A model generated the notes under the pieces. The model was not told the DNA's origin, ran no database searches, and saw only the letters and a list, made by a program, of their open reading frames with translations. The translations under genes and the position numbers were made by a program. From NCBI GenBank assembly GCA_964396595.1, contig CAYNFR010000028.1:1-42627 (forward strand): a stretch of 42,627 bases of DNA. The letters are read 5' to 3'. The DNA is from CAYNFR01 sp964396595. Lineage in GTDB: Bacteria > Bacteroidota > Bacteroidia > Chitinophagales > Saprospiraceae. How positions within the stretch are numbered: position 1 is the stretch's first letter; each line of letters begins with the position of its first letter. Positions 35,082 to 42,627 of the stretch are shown here, in pieces.

Positions 35082-38000
35082 ATGAAAAGAACTTTGTTTT
35101 TGTTCGGATTTTTGTGTACTGGCCTATTGGTGATGGGACAGAATATAAAAGTCTCCGGCACAGTGAGCTCCGATAGTGAGTTGTTAATCGGTGTCAATAT
35201 TCTTGTCAAGGGTACGGGCATCGGGACGATCAGTGATTATGATGGATCTTATGAGCTGGATAATGTTCCTAGCGATGGGATACTAGAATTTAGCTATGTA
35301 GGCTATGACAAGATTGAAGTCCCTGTTAATGGTCAGTCGGTTCTTAATGTAACTATGAATACGAGTCTATTCTTAGAGGAGGTAGTCGTATCAGCATTTG
35401 GAATTGAAAAGGACAAAAAAGTGCTGGGATATGGATCTCAGACCATAAAGGCTACAGAGCTTCTTCAATCCAGTCAACCTAACTTAATTAACGCCCTTCA
35501 GGGTAAAGTGGCCGGGGTGACTATTAACAGTTCCGGAGGAGCTCCTGGAGCAGGCTCCAATATTGTCATCAGAGGGATAAACTCTCTAAGCGGCGATAAT
35601 GATAATCAACCATTAATAGTGGTGGATGGTATTATTATCAGTAATGCGACCAATGCAGGAAGTGCCTTACCATCTGCCGGAACGAATGCCATCAACAGTA
35701 ATGAGCAGTTTATGAACACGAATAGACTTGCGGATCTCAATATGGAAGATATCGAGTCTTTAAATATACTCAAAGGCGCGGCGGCTACAGCACTGTATGG
35801 TCAGAGAGCCTCCAATGGGGCATTAATCATTACTACAAAAAAAGGGAAAGCAGGTACTTCCTCTATTACCTACAGCGCATCTTATGGCATTCAGAATGTC
35901 AACAAAGTGCCAAGAATCCAGGAAACCTATTATCAGGGTTTCACAAATCTAGAGAGGCAACCACCTGCTACAGTGTTCTGGCAGTTTGGCCCGCCTGCCT
36001 TGCCTTCAGATCAATTTTACAATCACTTCCGCGATTTCTTTGAGACCGGTACGAGTATGAGTCATTCGCTATCATTTGCAGGGGCAAACGATAAATCTAA
36101 CTTTCAATCTTCGTTTTCTTATCTCAATAATGATGGAATAGTTGTCAATAGCAACTTCAAGCGTATTACCGGTCGTGTCTCGGCAAGTCATCAATTATCT
36201 GATAGATTGAATGTCGGTGCACAGATTAATTACTCTAACTCTGTAAATGTCGCTCCACCATCAGGAGACAAGTCAATCTTCAGTTCATTGTGGTTCTGGA
36301 TGACATCATTTGATATAAACGATCATAGAAATCCGGATGGATCACAAAAGAACCCTACAGCAGGTATTATTGATCAACCTAGATACCTCGCCGAAGAAGC
36401 TCCCCAACATTCGAATCTTAATCGAGTATTCGGAGATATCAACTTAAACTACCAGATTAATGATTGGTTAAGAGCAAGATATCAGGTTACAGCTGACTTT
36501 TATAATGACAGGAGGAATAGAGTCGTTCCACCAGATCTGGATGTGGGCACACAAGTAAGAGGATTTGCGATCGATCAAAACATCAACTTTAAAGAGATCA
36601 ATTCTAACTTCCTATTAATGGGGGAGAAAAGATTATCCGATGATTTTAATCTTGCGGTCACTTTAGGAAATAATATAACTGATATTTCAACAGAAAATGT
36701 AGGTATCCGAGGAGAAGGTTTTGTCGCACCGGGCTTTTTTAATGTACGTAATACAACTAACTTTTTCCCTATTCGAACATCAAGTTTGAGACGAATAGTA
36801 GGCGTATTTGCAGAAGCAAGGCTGGACTATCAAGATTATTTATACCTGACATTGACGGGTAGAAATGACTGGTCCTCTACTTTGCCTGCTGATAACCGAT
36901 CATTTTTCTATCCTTCTGCGAGTATCTCTTATTTGATGAGTAGACATATTCCAGAGAATGATGCAATCACTTATCTGAAACTGCGTGGTTCAGTAGCACA
37001 AGTTGGCAAAGATGCCCCGCCGTATAGAATTGGCAATTATTTTTCAGCCACACCGGGCTTTCCCTTTGGAGGCATCGGCGGATTTACGCGTGATAATAAT
37101 ATAGGAAACTTTAATCTTTTACCTGAAATCACCACTGAGACCGAAGTCGGTATGGAGGCCAGGTTTTTCAAAGATAGAGTGAGTCTGGAAGCGAACTATT
37201 TCGTCAGAAATAGTAAAAATCAAATCCTCAATGTCCCTATCAGTACAGCTACCGGGTATTCGAGTTACACGACTAATGCCGGTGTAATCGTCAACCGTGG
37301 GGTTGAAGTATTATTGGGTGTTACTCCTATAAGAGGTAAGTTTAATTGGGATATCGATTTTAACTGGACACGTATCAGAGGTCGAGTAGAGTCGATGCCG
37401 GAGGATCTTCAAGAGATCACCTATGTATCTGCATTGGGTGGAAGAGCGGTATTGCGTATAGAAGAAGGTGGAGCTGTCGGTGATATTTATGGATTTGACT
37501 TTATTAAGAATGATAGAGGGGAGACAGTAATATTTGCTAATGGGTTACCAAGAAGAGATCCGACTCTTGTCAAAATCGGGAATGCGCTACCTGATTGGTT
37601 CGGAGGGATGAATAATACTTTCTCTTATAAAGGACTATCAGTAAATGTCTTGTTTGAAGTGAGACACAGAGGAGATGTGGTAGATCTCGGTGAGAACAAT
37701 GCCATCCGAAATGGAACTATTGGATTTACTGAGGCACGCAATCAAGTAGTCGTCTGGAACGGAGTACGCGAAGACGGCACGCCTAATGCTCAGCAAGTAT
37801 TCTTAAGCCAAGACACTTACAGATCTTTTGATATCAATGCTCATCAGTCTTATGTTATTCAAGATGCATCATGGTTTAGAATCAGAAACGCAAGTATCTC
37901 TTATTCTTTACCTAAATCAGTTATCGGAAATTCGTTCAAGTTTGTCAGACTAGGCGTTGTGGGTAATAATTTATTCTTATCAACACCATTCAGGGGTTAT

Positions 38001-38108
38001 GATCCTGAGGCTTTGGCATTTGGAGCAGGTTCTAACTTGATCGGCTTTACCGGTCGAAGTACACCGATGACACGTAATTTTAACTTTAACGTGGTCGTAG
38101 GATTTTAA
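35082..38108 (+). CDS. SusC/RagA-family TonB-dependent outer-membrane transporter
   Basis: A 1008-residue outer-membrane protein. Signal peptide at ~1-19 (ending VMGQ). A carboxypeptidase-D-like beta-sandwich domain covers ~23-95 (VSGTVSSDSELLIGVNILVKG). The plug begins with the TonB-box-like EEVVVSAFGIEKDKK (~94-108) and includes ALQGKVAGVTINSSGGAPG and IVIRGINSLSGDN and ALYGQRASNGALIITTKKGK, all SusC hallmarks. The remaining ~700 residues form the 22-strand beta-barrel, ending in an aromatic residue (NFNVVVGF). It imports oligosaccharides delivered by the SusD-like lipoprotein encoded 22 bases downstream. No N-terminal extension for an anti-sigma partner is seen. Confidence 0.96.
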   Translation: MKRTLFLFGFLCTGLLVMGQNIKVSGTVSSDSELLIGVNILVKGTGIGTISDYDGSYELDNVPSDGILEFSYVGYDKIEVPVNGQSVLNVTMNTSLFLEEVVVSAFGIEKDKKVLGYGSQTIKATELLQSSQPNLINALQGKVAGVTINSSGGAPGAGSNIVIRGINSLSGDNDNQPLIVVDGIIISNATNAGSALPSAGTNAINSNEQFMNTNRLADLNMEDIESLNILKGAAATALYGQRASNGALIITTKKGKAGTSSITYSASYGIQNVNKVPRIQETYYQGFTNLERQPPATVFWQFGPPALPSDQFYNHFRDFFETGTSMSHSLSFAGANDKSNFQSSFSYLNNDGIVVNSNFKRITGRVSASHQLSDRLNVGAQINYSNSVNVAPPSGDKSIFSSLWFWMTSFDINDHRNPDGSQKNPTAGIIDQPRYLAEEAPQHSNLNRVFGDINLNYQINDWLRARYQVTADFYNDRRNRVVPPDLDVGTQVRGFAIDQNINFKEINSNFLLMGEKRLSDDFNLAVTLGNNITDISTENVGIRGEGFVAPGFFNVRNTTNFFPIRTSSLRRIVGVFAEARLDYQDYLYLTLTGRNDWSSTLPADNRSFFYPSASISYLMSRHIPENDAITYLKLRGSVAQVGKDAPPYRIGNYFSATPGFPFGGIGGFTRDNNIGNFNLLPEITTETEVGMEARFFKDRVSLEANYFVRNSKNQILNVPISTATGYSSYTTNAGVIVNRGVEVLLGVTPIRGKFNWDIDFNWTRIRGRVESMPEDLQEITYVSALGGRAVLRIEEGGAVGDIYGFDFIKNDRGETVIFANGLPRRDPTLVKIGNALPDWFGGMNNTFSYKGLSVNVLFEVRHRGDVVDLGENNAIRNGTIGFTEARNQVVVWNGVREDGTPNAQQVFLSQDTYRSFDINAHQSYVIQDASWFRIRNASISYSLPKSVIGNSFKFVRLGVVGNNLFLSTPFRGYDPEALAFGAGSNLIGFTGRSTPMTRNFNFNVVVGF

Positions 38109-38130
38109 ATCATCTTAAAAGAATGAAGAA

Positions 38131-39576
38131 ATGAAAGCATATAAATTAAATATTTTTCTTGGGCTCATTGTCATTATGAGCTTCCTCTCATGTGAAAGTT
38201 TTCTGGGAGGTGATGTGAATGTAGATCCTAACAGAACGAATGATGCGGCACTCAATACACTCACACCAACAATACTATTTTATACAGCGGAAGCAACTCA
38301 GCAAGCTGCAGTGGTAGCAAATGCTTACTCACAGCATATCGGAAGTGTAACTGCTGGTGGCCTAGAGTCTCAAAACCGCAACACTTTCACAGGGGTATGG
38401 AATAATATTTATCTCAATATTATCCCCAATGCCAATACGATCATTGCCAAGGCAAATGAAACATCATCGCCACATTATAGCGGTATTGCCAAAGTGGTAT
38501 TGGCTTATAATTTGGGACTGGGTACCACTCTATGGGAGAATATTCCATTTAAAGACAGTGATAACAATCTATCGAATTTTTCTCCGGTGTATGATTCTCA
38601 GGAGGATATTTACAAGGATATTCTTCGATTACTCGATGAAGCGATTGCTGATCTTGGGGCGAGTAGCAGCATTTTTGTTCCGCGCAATGACGATATTGTC
38701 TATAAGGGCAATATAGCCAACTGGATTAAGGTAGCGCACACTTTAAAAGCACGGTATACCCTTCACCTATCAAAAAGACAAGGAGCCAGTGCTTATGGAT
38801 CAATTCTTGCTTCACTAGCGAATGGAATAAGCTCCAATGCTGAAGATATGCAGGTGGTCTATAATGAACGCAATCTGAGTAGATGGCATCAAGTGGCTCT
38901 TGCCAATAATACCGGCAACATTACCACTAACTTTAGTTCCACCTTCGTAAACCTTATGAATGGCAGAGTACAAGGTGTCACTGATCCGAGAATTGAGATT
39001 CACGCCCACAAAACAGCAGTCGCAGATACGATCTTTTTAGGAATGAATCCCGGCACAGCGTCCGGTGGCAATACCAGATATAATAATGGTGTCGTATTCT
39101 TCGGCTGGCAGTTCAAAGTCGATGCCCCTTTACAGCTGGTTACGAATGCAGAAGCTAGATTTATTGAGGCAGAAGCAAGATTTCTGCAAAGCGGACCTAC
39201 AGATCAAGCATACAAAGCTTACATTGATGGTATCTCTGCTAACATGGCCAAATTGGGCGTGTCTGGAGCGGCTATCGCTGAGTTTACAAGTGATGAAGCG
39301 ATAGGTGTAGGAGCAGAAGCACTCACTCGCAGCCATATACTCACAGAAAAATATAAGGCTATGTTCGTCCATCCTGAGATATGGAATGACTTGAGACGAG
39401 TTGACTACAGTGGCGTTCTTATACCGGGGCTTGATCTGCCGGCCAATTTAAATCCTGATCTTGACAATAACTGGATACAACGTGGAGATTATCCTGATTC
39501 AGAAGCTTCTCGAAACTCAGCTGTCGTATTGAGTAACACCAAACCACTAACTGCCAAAATGTGGGTATTTAATTAA
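38131..39576 (+). CDS. SusD/RagB-like nutrient-binding outer-membrane lipoprotein
   Basis: A 481-residue surface lipoprotein with a lipobox ending at Cys21 (SFLSC). It matches the SusD-like branch PF12771 (SusD/RagB family): FLGGDVNVDPNRTNDAALNTLTPT (~24-47, conserved NxDPN-like region), ANAYSQHIG (~67-75), AKVVLAYNLGLGTTLWENIPFKD (~115-137) and the C-terminal LTRSHILTEKYKAMFVHPEIWNDLRRVDY (~396-424). The TPR-like helical repeats bind the glycan and cap the SusC barrel. The gene is 22 bases after SusC and 12 bases before a small lipoprotein gene. The ligand cannot be deduced, but the neighbouring GH16 enzyme suggests a beta-glucan. Confidence 0.94.
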   Translation: MKAYKLNIFLGLIVIMSFLSCESFLGGDVNVDPNRTNDAALNTLTPTILFYTAEATQQAAVVANAYSQHIGSVTAGGLESQNRNTFTGVWNNIYLNIIPNANTIIAKANETSSPHYSGIAKVVLAYNLGLGTTLWENIPFKDSDNNLSNFSPVYDSQEDIYKDILRLLDEAIADLGASSSIFVPRNDDIVYKGNIANWIKVAHTLKARYTLHLSKRQGASAYGSILASLANGISSNAEDMQVVYNERNLSRWHQVALANNTGNITTNFSSTFVNLMNGRVQGVTDPRIEIHAHKTAVADTIFLGMNPGTASGGNTRYNNGVVFFGWQFKVDAPLQLVTNAEARFIEAEARFLQSGPTDQAYKAYIDGISANMAKLGVSGAAIAEFTSDEAIGVGAEALTRSHILTEKYKAMFVHPEIWNDLRRVDYSGVLIPGLDLPANLNPDLDNNWIQRGDYPDSEASRNSAVVLSNTKPLTAKMWVFN

Positions 39577-39588
39577 TCAATATTAAAA

Positions 39589-40041
39589 ATGAAAGACATG
39601 AAATATAAAAATATTGTAGGCTTCCTATTCCTCTCTTTAGCTATCGTATGCAGTGGCTGTTATGAGGAAGTTAATCCCAATGATGATAATTTTCAGACCA
39701 TAGGAAATGTACCTCTGATATCTGATTTATTACCTTCCACTACAGCTCCTACTGCCGGATCAACGATTGAAATGACCGCAAGGATGAGTTTTGTTGACAC
39801 CGAAGTTAAAGAGCTTAATTTGTTTCAGCGAATAGGAACAACTGGTGCTTATTCATTGCTAAGAACAATACCTTTTGTGCCTAACTTTGATCAAGCTCAA
39901 AGAGTGCATGTAATAAAATTTCCTTACGATGTGCCTAACGAACCCGGAAAAGCATTCAGCCTTCAATTAGAGGCGGTTACAGCTGAAGGGCTTATTTCTT
40001 TCAGAAGAACAATGTCACCTACTAATGTTACGATCAGATAA
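39589..40041 (+). CDS. Small surface lipoprotein of the glycan-use locus
   Basis: A 150-residue lipoprotein with a lipobox around Cys21-Cys24 (VCSGCYEE; the lipidated Cys is probably in SGC). After a Pro/Asn/Asp-rich linker, a single beta-rich domain (~40-150) of immunoglobulin-like character follows (IEMTARMSFVDTEVKELNLFQRI, ...). I do not recognise a named family. In the SusE/SusF position it would be a surface glycan-binding protein of minimal size. It lies 12 bases after SusD and is followed by a strong terminator, so it closes the operon. Two start codons (ATG 39589 and 39598) are possible; either leaves a working signal. Confidence 0.75.
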   Translation: MKDMKYKNIVGFLFLSLAIVCSGCYEEVNPNDDNFQTIGNVPLISDLLPSTTAPTAGSTIEMTARMSFVDTEVKELNLFQRIGTTGAYSLLRTIPFVPNFDQAQRVHVIKFPYDVPNEPGKAFSLQLEAVTAEGLISFRRTMSPTNVTIR

Positions 40042-40063
40042 TTAATGTAGAATCTTTTTGAAT

Positions 40064-40109
40064 AAAGCGACCTGATGTGAAAGTATGCACCAGGTCGCTT
40101 TTGTTTTTT
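40064..40109 (+). terminator. Intrinsic terminator closing the SusCD operon
   Basis: A perfect 11-base stem (AAAGCGACCTG at 40064-40074, CAGGTCGCTTT at 40091-40101) with a 16-base loop is followed by TTTGTTTTTT. It lies 22 bases after the lipoprotein stop codon. It separates the SusC-SusD-lipoprotein operon from the GH16 gene, which must have its own promoter. Confidence 0.85.
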
Positions 40110-40131
40110 CGTAACTAATTATCACGTTTTA

Positions 40132-40356
40132 TCAAGTCGAGTAGTGACAATACCACCATACGTGTAATTCAGATCTGACTTCGTGTAGATGTTCAAGTAT
40201 GGCCTCTCCTCCTGAGTATATCTTTTCTCCATCTCTTAATTTTATCACATCATGGCTGTCTTCTTCCCACTTATGATCTAGACATAGTTCTTCTATTAAG
40301 CCCATTACTGCTTCAAAATTTTCATGACTACGTGAAGAGTGTAATACGTAAATCAC
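40132..40356 (-). CDS. Unknown 74-residue protein, possibly thioredoxin-like
   Basis: A short protein from GTG 40354-40356 to a stop at 40132. The composition is protein-like: IYVLHSSRSHENFEAVMG starts with a beta strand and helix, then LRDGEKIYSGGEAILEHLHEV (~41-61) ends with a helix. This beta-alpha arrangement with IYSGGEAILEHL near the end recalls glutaredoxin/thioredoxin-like folds, but the CxxC is missing (SHSSR occupies its position), so the comparison is weak. It is on the opposite strand between the lipoprotein and the GH16 genes. I do not recognise a named family. Confidence 0.5.
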   Translation of the reverse strand: MIYVLHSSRSHENFEAVMGLIEELCLDHKWEEDSHDVIKLRDGEKIYSGGEAILEHLHEVRSELHVWWYCHYST

Positions 40357-40441
40357 CTATTTTGTGGGCTATAAAAACTGTACTACGTCTAAATCATTGA
40401 ATGTGATAATTTCACTCACGGAATAAAAATAATGAAGAAGC

Positions 40442-41377
40442 ATGAAAGAGCTTTTGAGTAGATTCTTACTATTGATGTTGGTCGTAGGAACAATCGCCTG
40501 TGGGGACGAGCCGGATCGCCCCGGTGTAATCTTGCCGCCACCACCGGATGTTATTGTTCCAACGCCGCCAGCTGCAAGCTTTAAATTTCCCGAAGTAATA
40601 GATTGCGGTTATCAATCTTCAGCATCCGAAGTGGAAGGCTGGACATTAATATTTGAAGATAATTTCGACACGAATCTGAGTAAATGGAAACCTTGGAAGA
40701 GTGGCGCTTTTAATAACGAGTTACAATACTATCGTCCGGAGAATGTGGCACTTGATAGCAATTACCTTTATATATATGGTCAACGAGTCCGTGTAACCGG
40801 ACAAAATAATCCGTTTGACACGGGTACGCGCACATTTGAGTTTGCTTCTGGAAGGATAGAATCTGAGCGTGAATTTGGGCCCGGGTTGACAGCCGGGAAA
40901 GACAGAATTAGGTTTAGCGCTCGCCTACGACTTGTAGAAGGAGAGGGTCTATGGCCGGCATGGTGGTCTTATAATGATCCTTGGCCGACGAAAGGTGAGA
41001 TTGACATCCTGGAAGCGCGAGGCAGCACTCCATTTGAATTTCAATCTAATTTTCATTATGGAGTCAACGTCAATCAAGTTCAGACGAATGCGGAATTCAA
41101 TGATTTTAAGTATGTCCATGATGAAAAACTCACAGAATGTTTTCATGTATATGAGCTTATCTGGGGCCGTGAGTCTTTTGAAATATTATTTGATGGTAAG
41201 GTTGTTCACACTTACGACCGAGCAGTGTATCCTTATGTTACTAGCTTCGCTGATAAGCGTCATCGTTTAGTCCTTAATCTCGCTATCGGCGGTTGGTTTT
41301 TTACGAATCTTAATCACCGTAATATTCCGGACGAATCTTACCTTGTCATAGATTGGGTAAGAGTTTATGAGCAGTAA
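40442..41377 (+). CDS. GH16 family beta-glucanase lipoprotein
   Basis: A 311-residue lipoprotein with lipid-anchored Cys20 (VVGTIAC) and a Pro-rich linker (~28-45). Residues ~65-311 form a GH16 beta-jellyroll: LIFEDNFDTNLSKWKPW, FNNELQYYRPENV (~90-102), the active-site motif GEIDILEA with nucleophile E186, D188 and acid/base E191, and SNFHYG with the HRLVLNLAIGGWF segment near the end. The order and the ExDxxE spacing fit laminarinase-like (endo-beta-1,3-glucanase) GH16 members; mixed-linked glucans are also possible. It sits 400 bases downstream of the SusCD operon across a terminator, so it has its own promoter but likely serves the same locus. Confidence 0.93.
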   Translation: MKELLSRFLLLMLVVGTIACGDEPDRPGVILPPPPDVIVPTPPAASFKFPEVIDCGYQSSASEVEGWTLIFEDNFDTNLSKWKPWKSGAFNNELQYYRPENVALDSNYLYIYGQRVRVTGQNNPFDTGTRTFEFASGRIESEREFGPGLTAGKDRIRFSARLRLVEGEGLWPAWWSYNDPWPTKGEIDILEARGSTPFEFQSNFHYGVNVNQVQTNAEFNDFKYVHDEKLTECFHVYELIWGRESFEILFDGKVVHTYDRAVYPYVTSFADKRHRLVLNLAIGGWFFTNLNHRNIPDESYLVIDWVRVYEQ

Positions 41378-41528
41378 GTGTAGTACATCATCAATCTTCA
41401 ACGATATACTTATCGATACAATAGATTGAATTAAAGTTGTGCTTGAAATATGGACAGCTTTAATTGATATTGATTTAATTCTAAATCTACTTGATTATGA
41501 CGTCGTGAGGAAGGGCATATATCACACC

Positions 41529-42530
41529 TCAATCACTAATCTTCAACACTAACTTTCCCTCTTTATCACCTGAGAACAATCTATTGAAAGAGCTGTAGAA
41601 GTTATCTATACCCATATCTATGTGTTCTCTTGACTTTATTTTTCCTTCTTTCATCCATTGAGCCATCTGTGTTGCTGCTTCCGGATATCTATGTGCGAAA
41701 TGAAATACAACGAAGCCCTCCATTCTAGCACTATTGACAAGTAATGAAAGATAATTTGATGGCCCTTTGACCGGGGTGGTGCTATTATATTGTGAGATCG
41801 CACCACATATAACTATCCTTGCTTTCATGTTAATGCGGGTCAGCACTATATCAAGAATATCACCTCCGACATTATCAAAATAGACATCAATTCCTCGAGG
41901 ACAATGTTGTTTCAGTCCGACACGAACATCCTCTGATTTATAATCTATGCATGCATCAAATCCAAGATCGTTGACGACATAAGCGCATTTGTCTCCTCCT
42001 CCGGCTATTCCGACTACATGACAGCCTTTGAGTTTTGCTATCTGGCCGACAATACTTCCCACGGCTCCTGCTGCCCCAGACACCACCACCGTCTCTCCAT
42101 TATGAGGCATTCCTATATCAAGAAGACCAAAATAAGCTGTAAAACCAGGCATTCCGAGTACCCCGAGATACTTCTCAGCAGGAATATGGGTAGTATCTAT
42201 TTTAATATATCCTCGGCCGTCAGTAATGCAATATTGTTGAATCCCAGTCATTCCATGTACAGTATCGCCTTTTTGAAACTTGGGATTCTTGCTTTCCAAT
42301 ACTTCACCGACACCTCCTGCTCGCATCACTTCATCAATTCCTACAGGCGGTATGTATGAGCGTCCTTCATTAATCCATCCACGCATAGCAGGATCGAGAG
42401 AAACATAATCCACACGGATCAGTATTTGACCTTCACCAATAGTAGGTATAGCTTCCGTATCATATCTCCATACATCTGCTGTGGGAAAGCCTATCGGTCG
42501 CTTATTTAAAACCATTTTTATATTTTCCAT
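41529..42530 (-). CDS. CurA-like NADP-dependent oxidoreductase
   Basis: A 333-residue medium-chain reductase of the zinc-free MDR family (CurA/YncB, leukotriene B4 dehydrogenase-like). The N-terminus NKRPIGFPTADVWRYDTEAIP and YVSLDPAMRGWINEGRSYIPPVGIDEVMRAGGVGEV are diagnostic. The NADP-binding Rossmann fold has VVVSGAAGAVGSIVGQIAKLKGCHVVGIAGG (~145-175). PRGIDVYFDNVGGDILD (~215-231) is also family-typical. The zinc-ligand cysteines of alcohol dehydrogenases are absent. It probably reduces the double bond of alpha,beta-unsaturated carbonyl compounds. The start is ATG 42530; a second ATG five codons later is possible. A 7-base tandem repeat lies upstream. Confidence 0.94.
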   Translation of the reverse strand: MENIKMVLNKRPIGFPTADVWRYDTEAIPTIGEGQILIRVDYVSLDPAMRGWINEGRSYIPPVGIDEVMRAGGVGEVLESKNPKFQKGDTVHGMTGIQQYCITDGRGYIKIDTTHIPAEKYLGVLGMPGFTAYFGLLDIGMPHNGETVVVSGAAGAVGSIVGQIAKLKGCHVVGIAGGGDKCAYVVNDLGFDACIDYKSEDVRVGLKQHCPRGIDVYFDNVGGDILDIVLTRINMKARIVICGAISQYNSTTPVKGPSNYLSLLVNSARMEGFVVFHFAHRYPEAATQMAQWMKEGKIKSREHIDMGIDNFYSSFNRLFSGDKEGKLVLKISD

Positions 42531-42572
42531 AATGTTTTTTAAAGTAAAAAAGTGAAAAGTGAAGAATTAATT

Positions 42573-42627
42573 TTCATAATTCATAATTCATAATTCATAA
42601 TTCATAATTCATAATTCATAATTCATA
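42573..42627. repeat. Tandem 7-base repeat (TTCATAA), ~7.9 copies, off the edge
   Basis: The unit TTCATAA repeats without a mismatch from 42573 to the window edge at 42627, almost eight copies, and probably continues beyond. It lies 42 bases upstream of the CurA-like gene start, on its promoter side. Such perfect short repeats change copy number by slippage, so length may vary between strains. Confidence 0.9.

Overview
The window comes from a member of the Bacteroidota, most likely a marine or environmental saprospirian-type bacterium. The evidence is a SusC/SusD pair, a Bacteroidota-type GlmU-family protein, type B ribosomal protein L31, a bifunctional phosphoglucose/phosphomannose isomerase, exported proteins with choice-of-anchor V and coat-hanger-stack-like regions, LytS/LytTR signalling, and promoter boxes of the TAnnTTTG kind without Shine-Dalgarno sequences. 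The species cannot be fixed from the sequence. No tRNA, rRNA, CRISPR array or intact insertion sequence was seen.

Layout. 262-4261 (minus): a peptide-uptake cluster with a POT-family MFS transporter, an OPT-family transporter and a DUF4256 protein. 4489-6629 (plus): two exported proteins, one choice-of-anchor V-like with a CxxCH motif and one M14 carboxypeptidase lipoprotein. 6863-13993 (minus): a tightly packed run of seven genes: small membrane protein, sodium:solute symporter, PaiB-like flavin protein, a DUF4105-GH113 fusion, panC, panD and a flippase-like membrane protein. The sugar isomerase gene lies just upstream of it (14090-15079). 15127-15880 (plus): yraN and rpmE2, followed by a terminator and a convergent M43 metalloprotease (15994-17217).

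17469-22104 (plus): GlmU-family protein, overlapping methyltransferase, an unknown exported protein, a membrane-anchored metallo-beta-lactamase-fold protein with a broken metal motif, and a possible 32-residue membrane peptide. 22107-24646 (minus): an exported class V aminotransferase and a DUF1080 protein. 24883-33307 (plus): LytS-type histidine kinase, flavodoxin-fold quinone reductase, a gene-free 365-base stretch that looks like a MITE, a LytTR response regulator, and a TolC/adaptor/RND efflux operon. The kinase and regulator probably act together and may control the efflux genes, but the MITE-like insert now separates them and supplies sequence right up to the regulator's start.

33304-41377: a glycan-use locus with SusC, SusD, a small surface lipoprotein and a GH16 beta-glucanase lipoprotein, facing away from a GH13 alpha-amylase lipoprotein. 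The GH16 enzyme points to laminarin-like beta-1,3-glucan and the GH13 enzyme to an alpha-glucan. 41529-42530 (minus): a CurA-like oxidoreductase, with a 7-base tandem repeat upstream that runs off the right edge.

Most gene content is ordinary for the phylum. The observations most worth a second look are the MITE-like element inside the two-component locus, the in-frame DUF4105-GH113 fusion that keeps an apparent internal signal peptide, and the metallo-beta-lactamase-fold protein that has lost most metal ligands.
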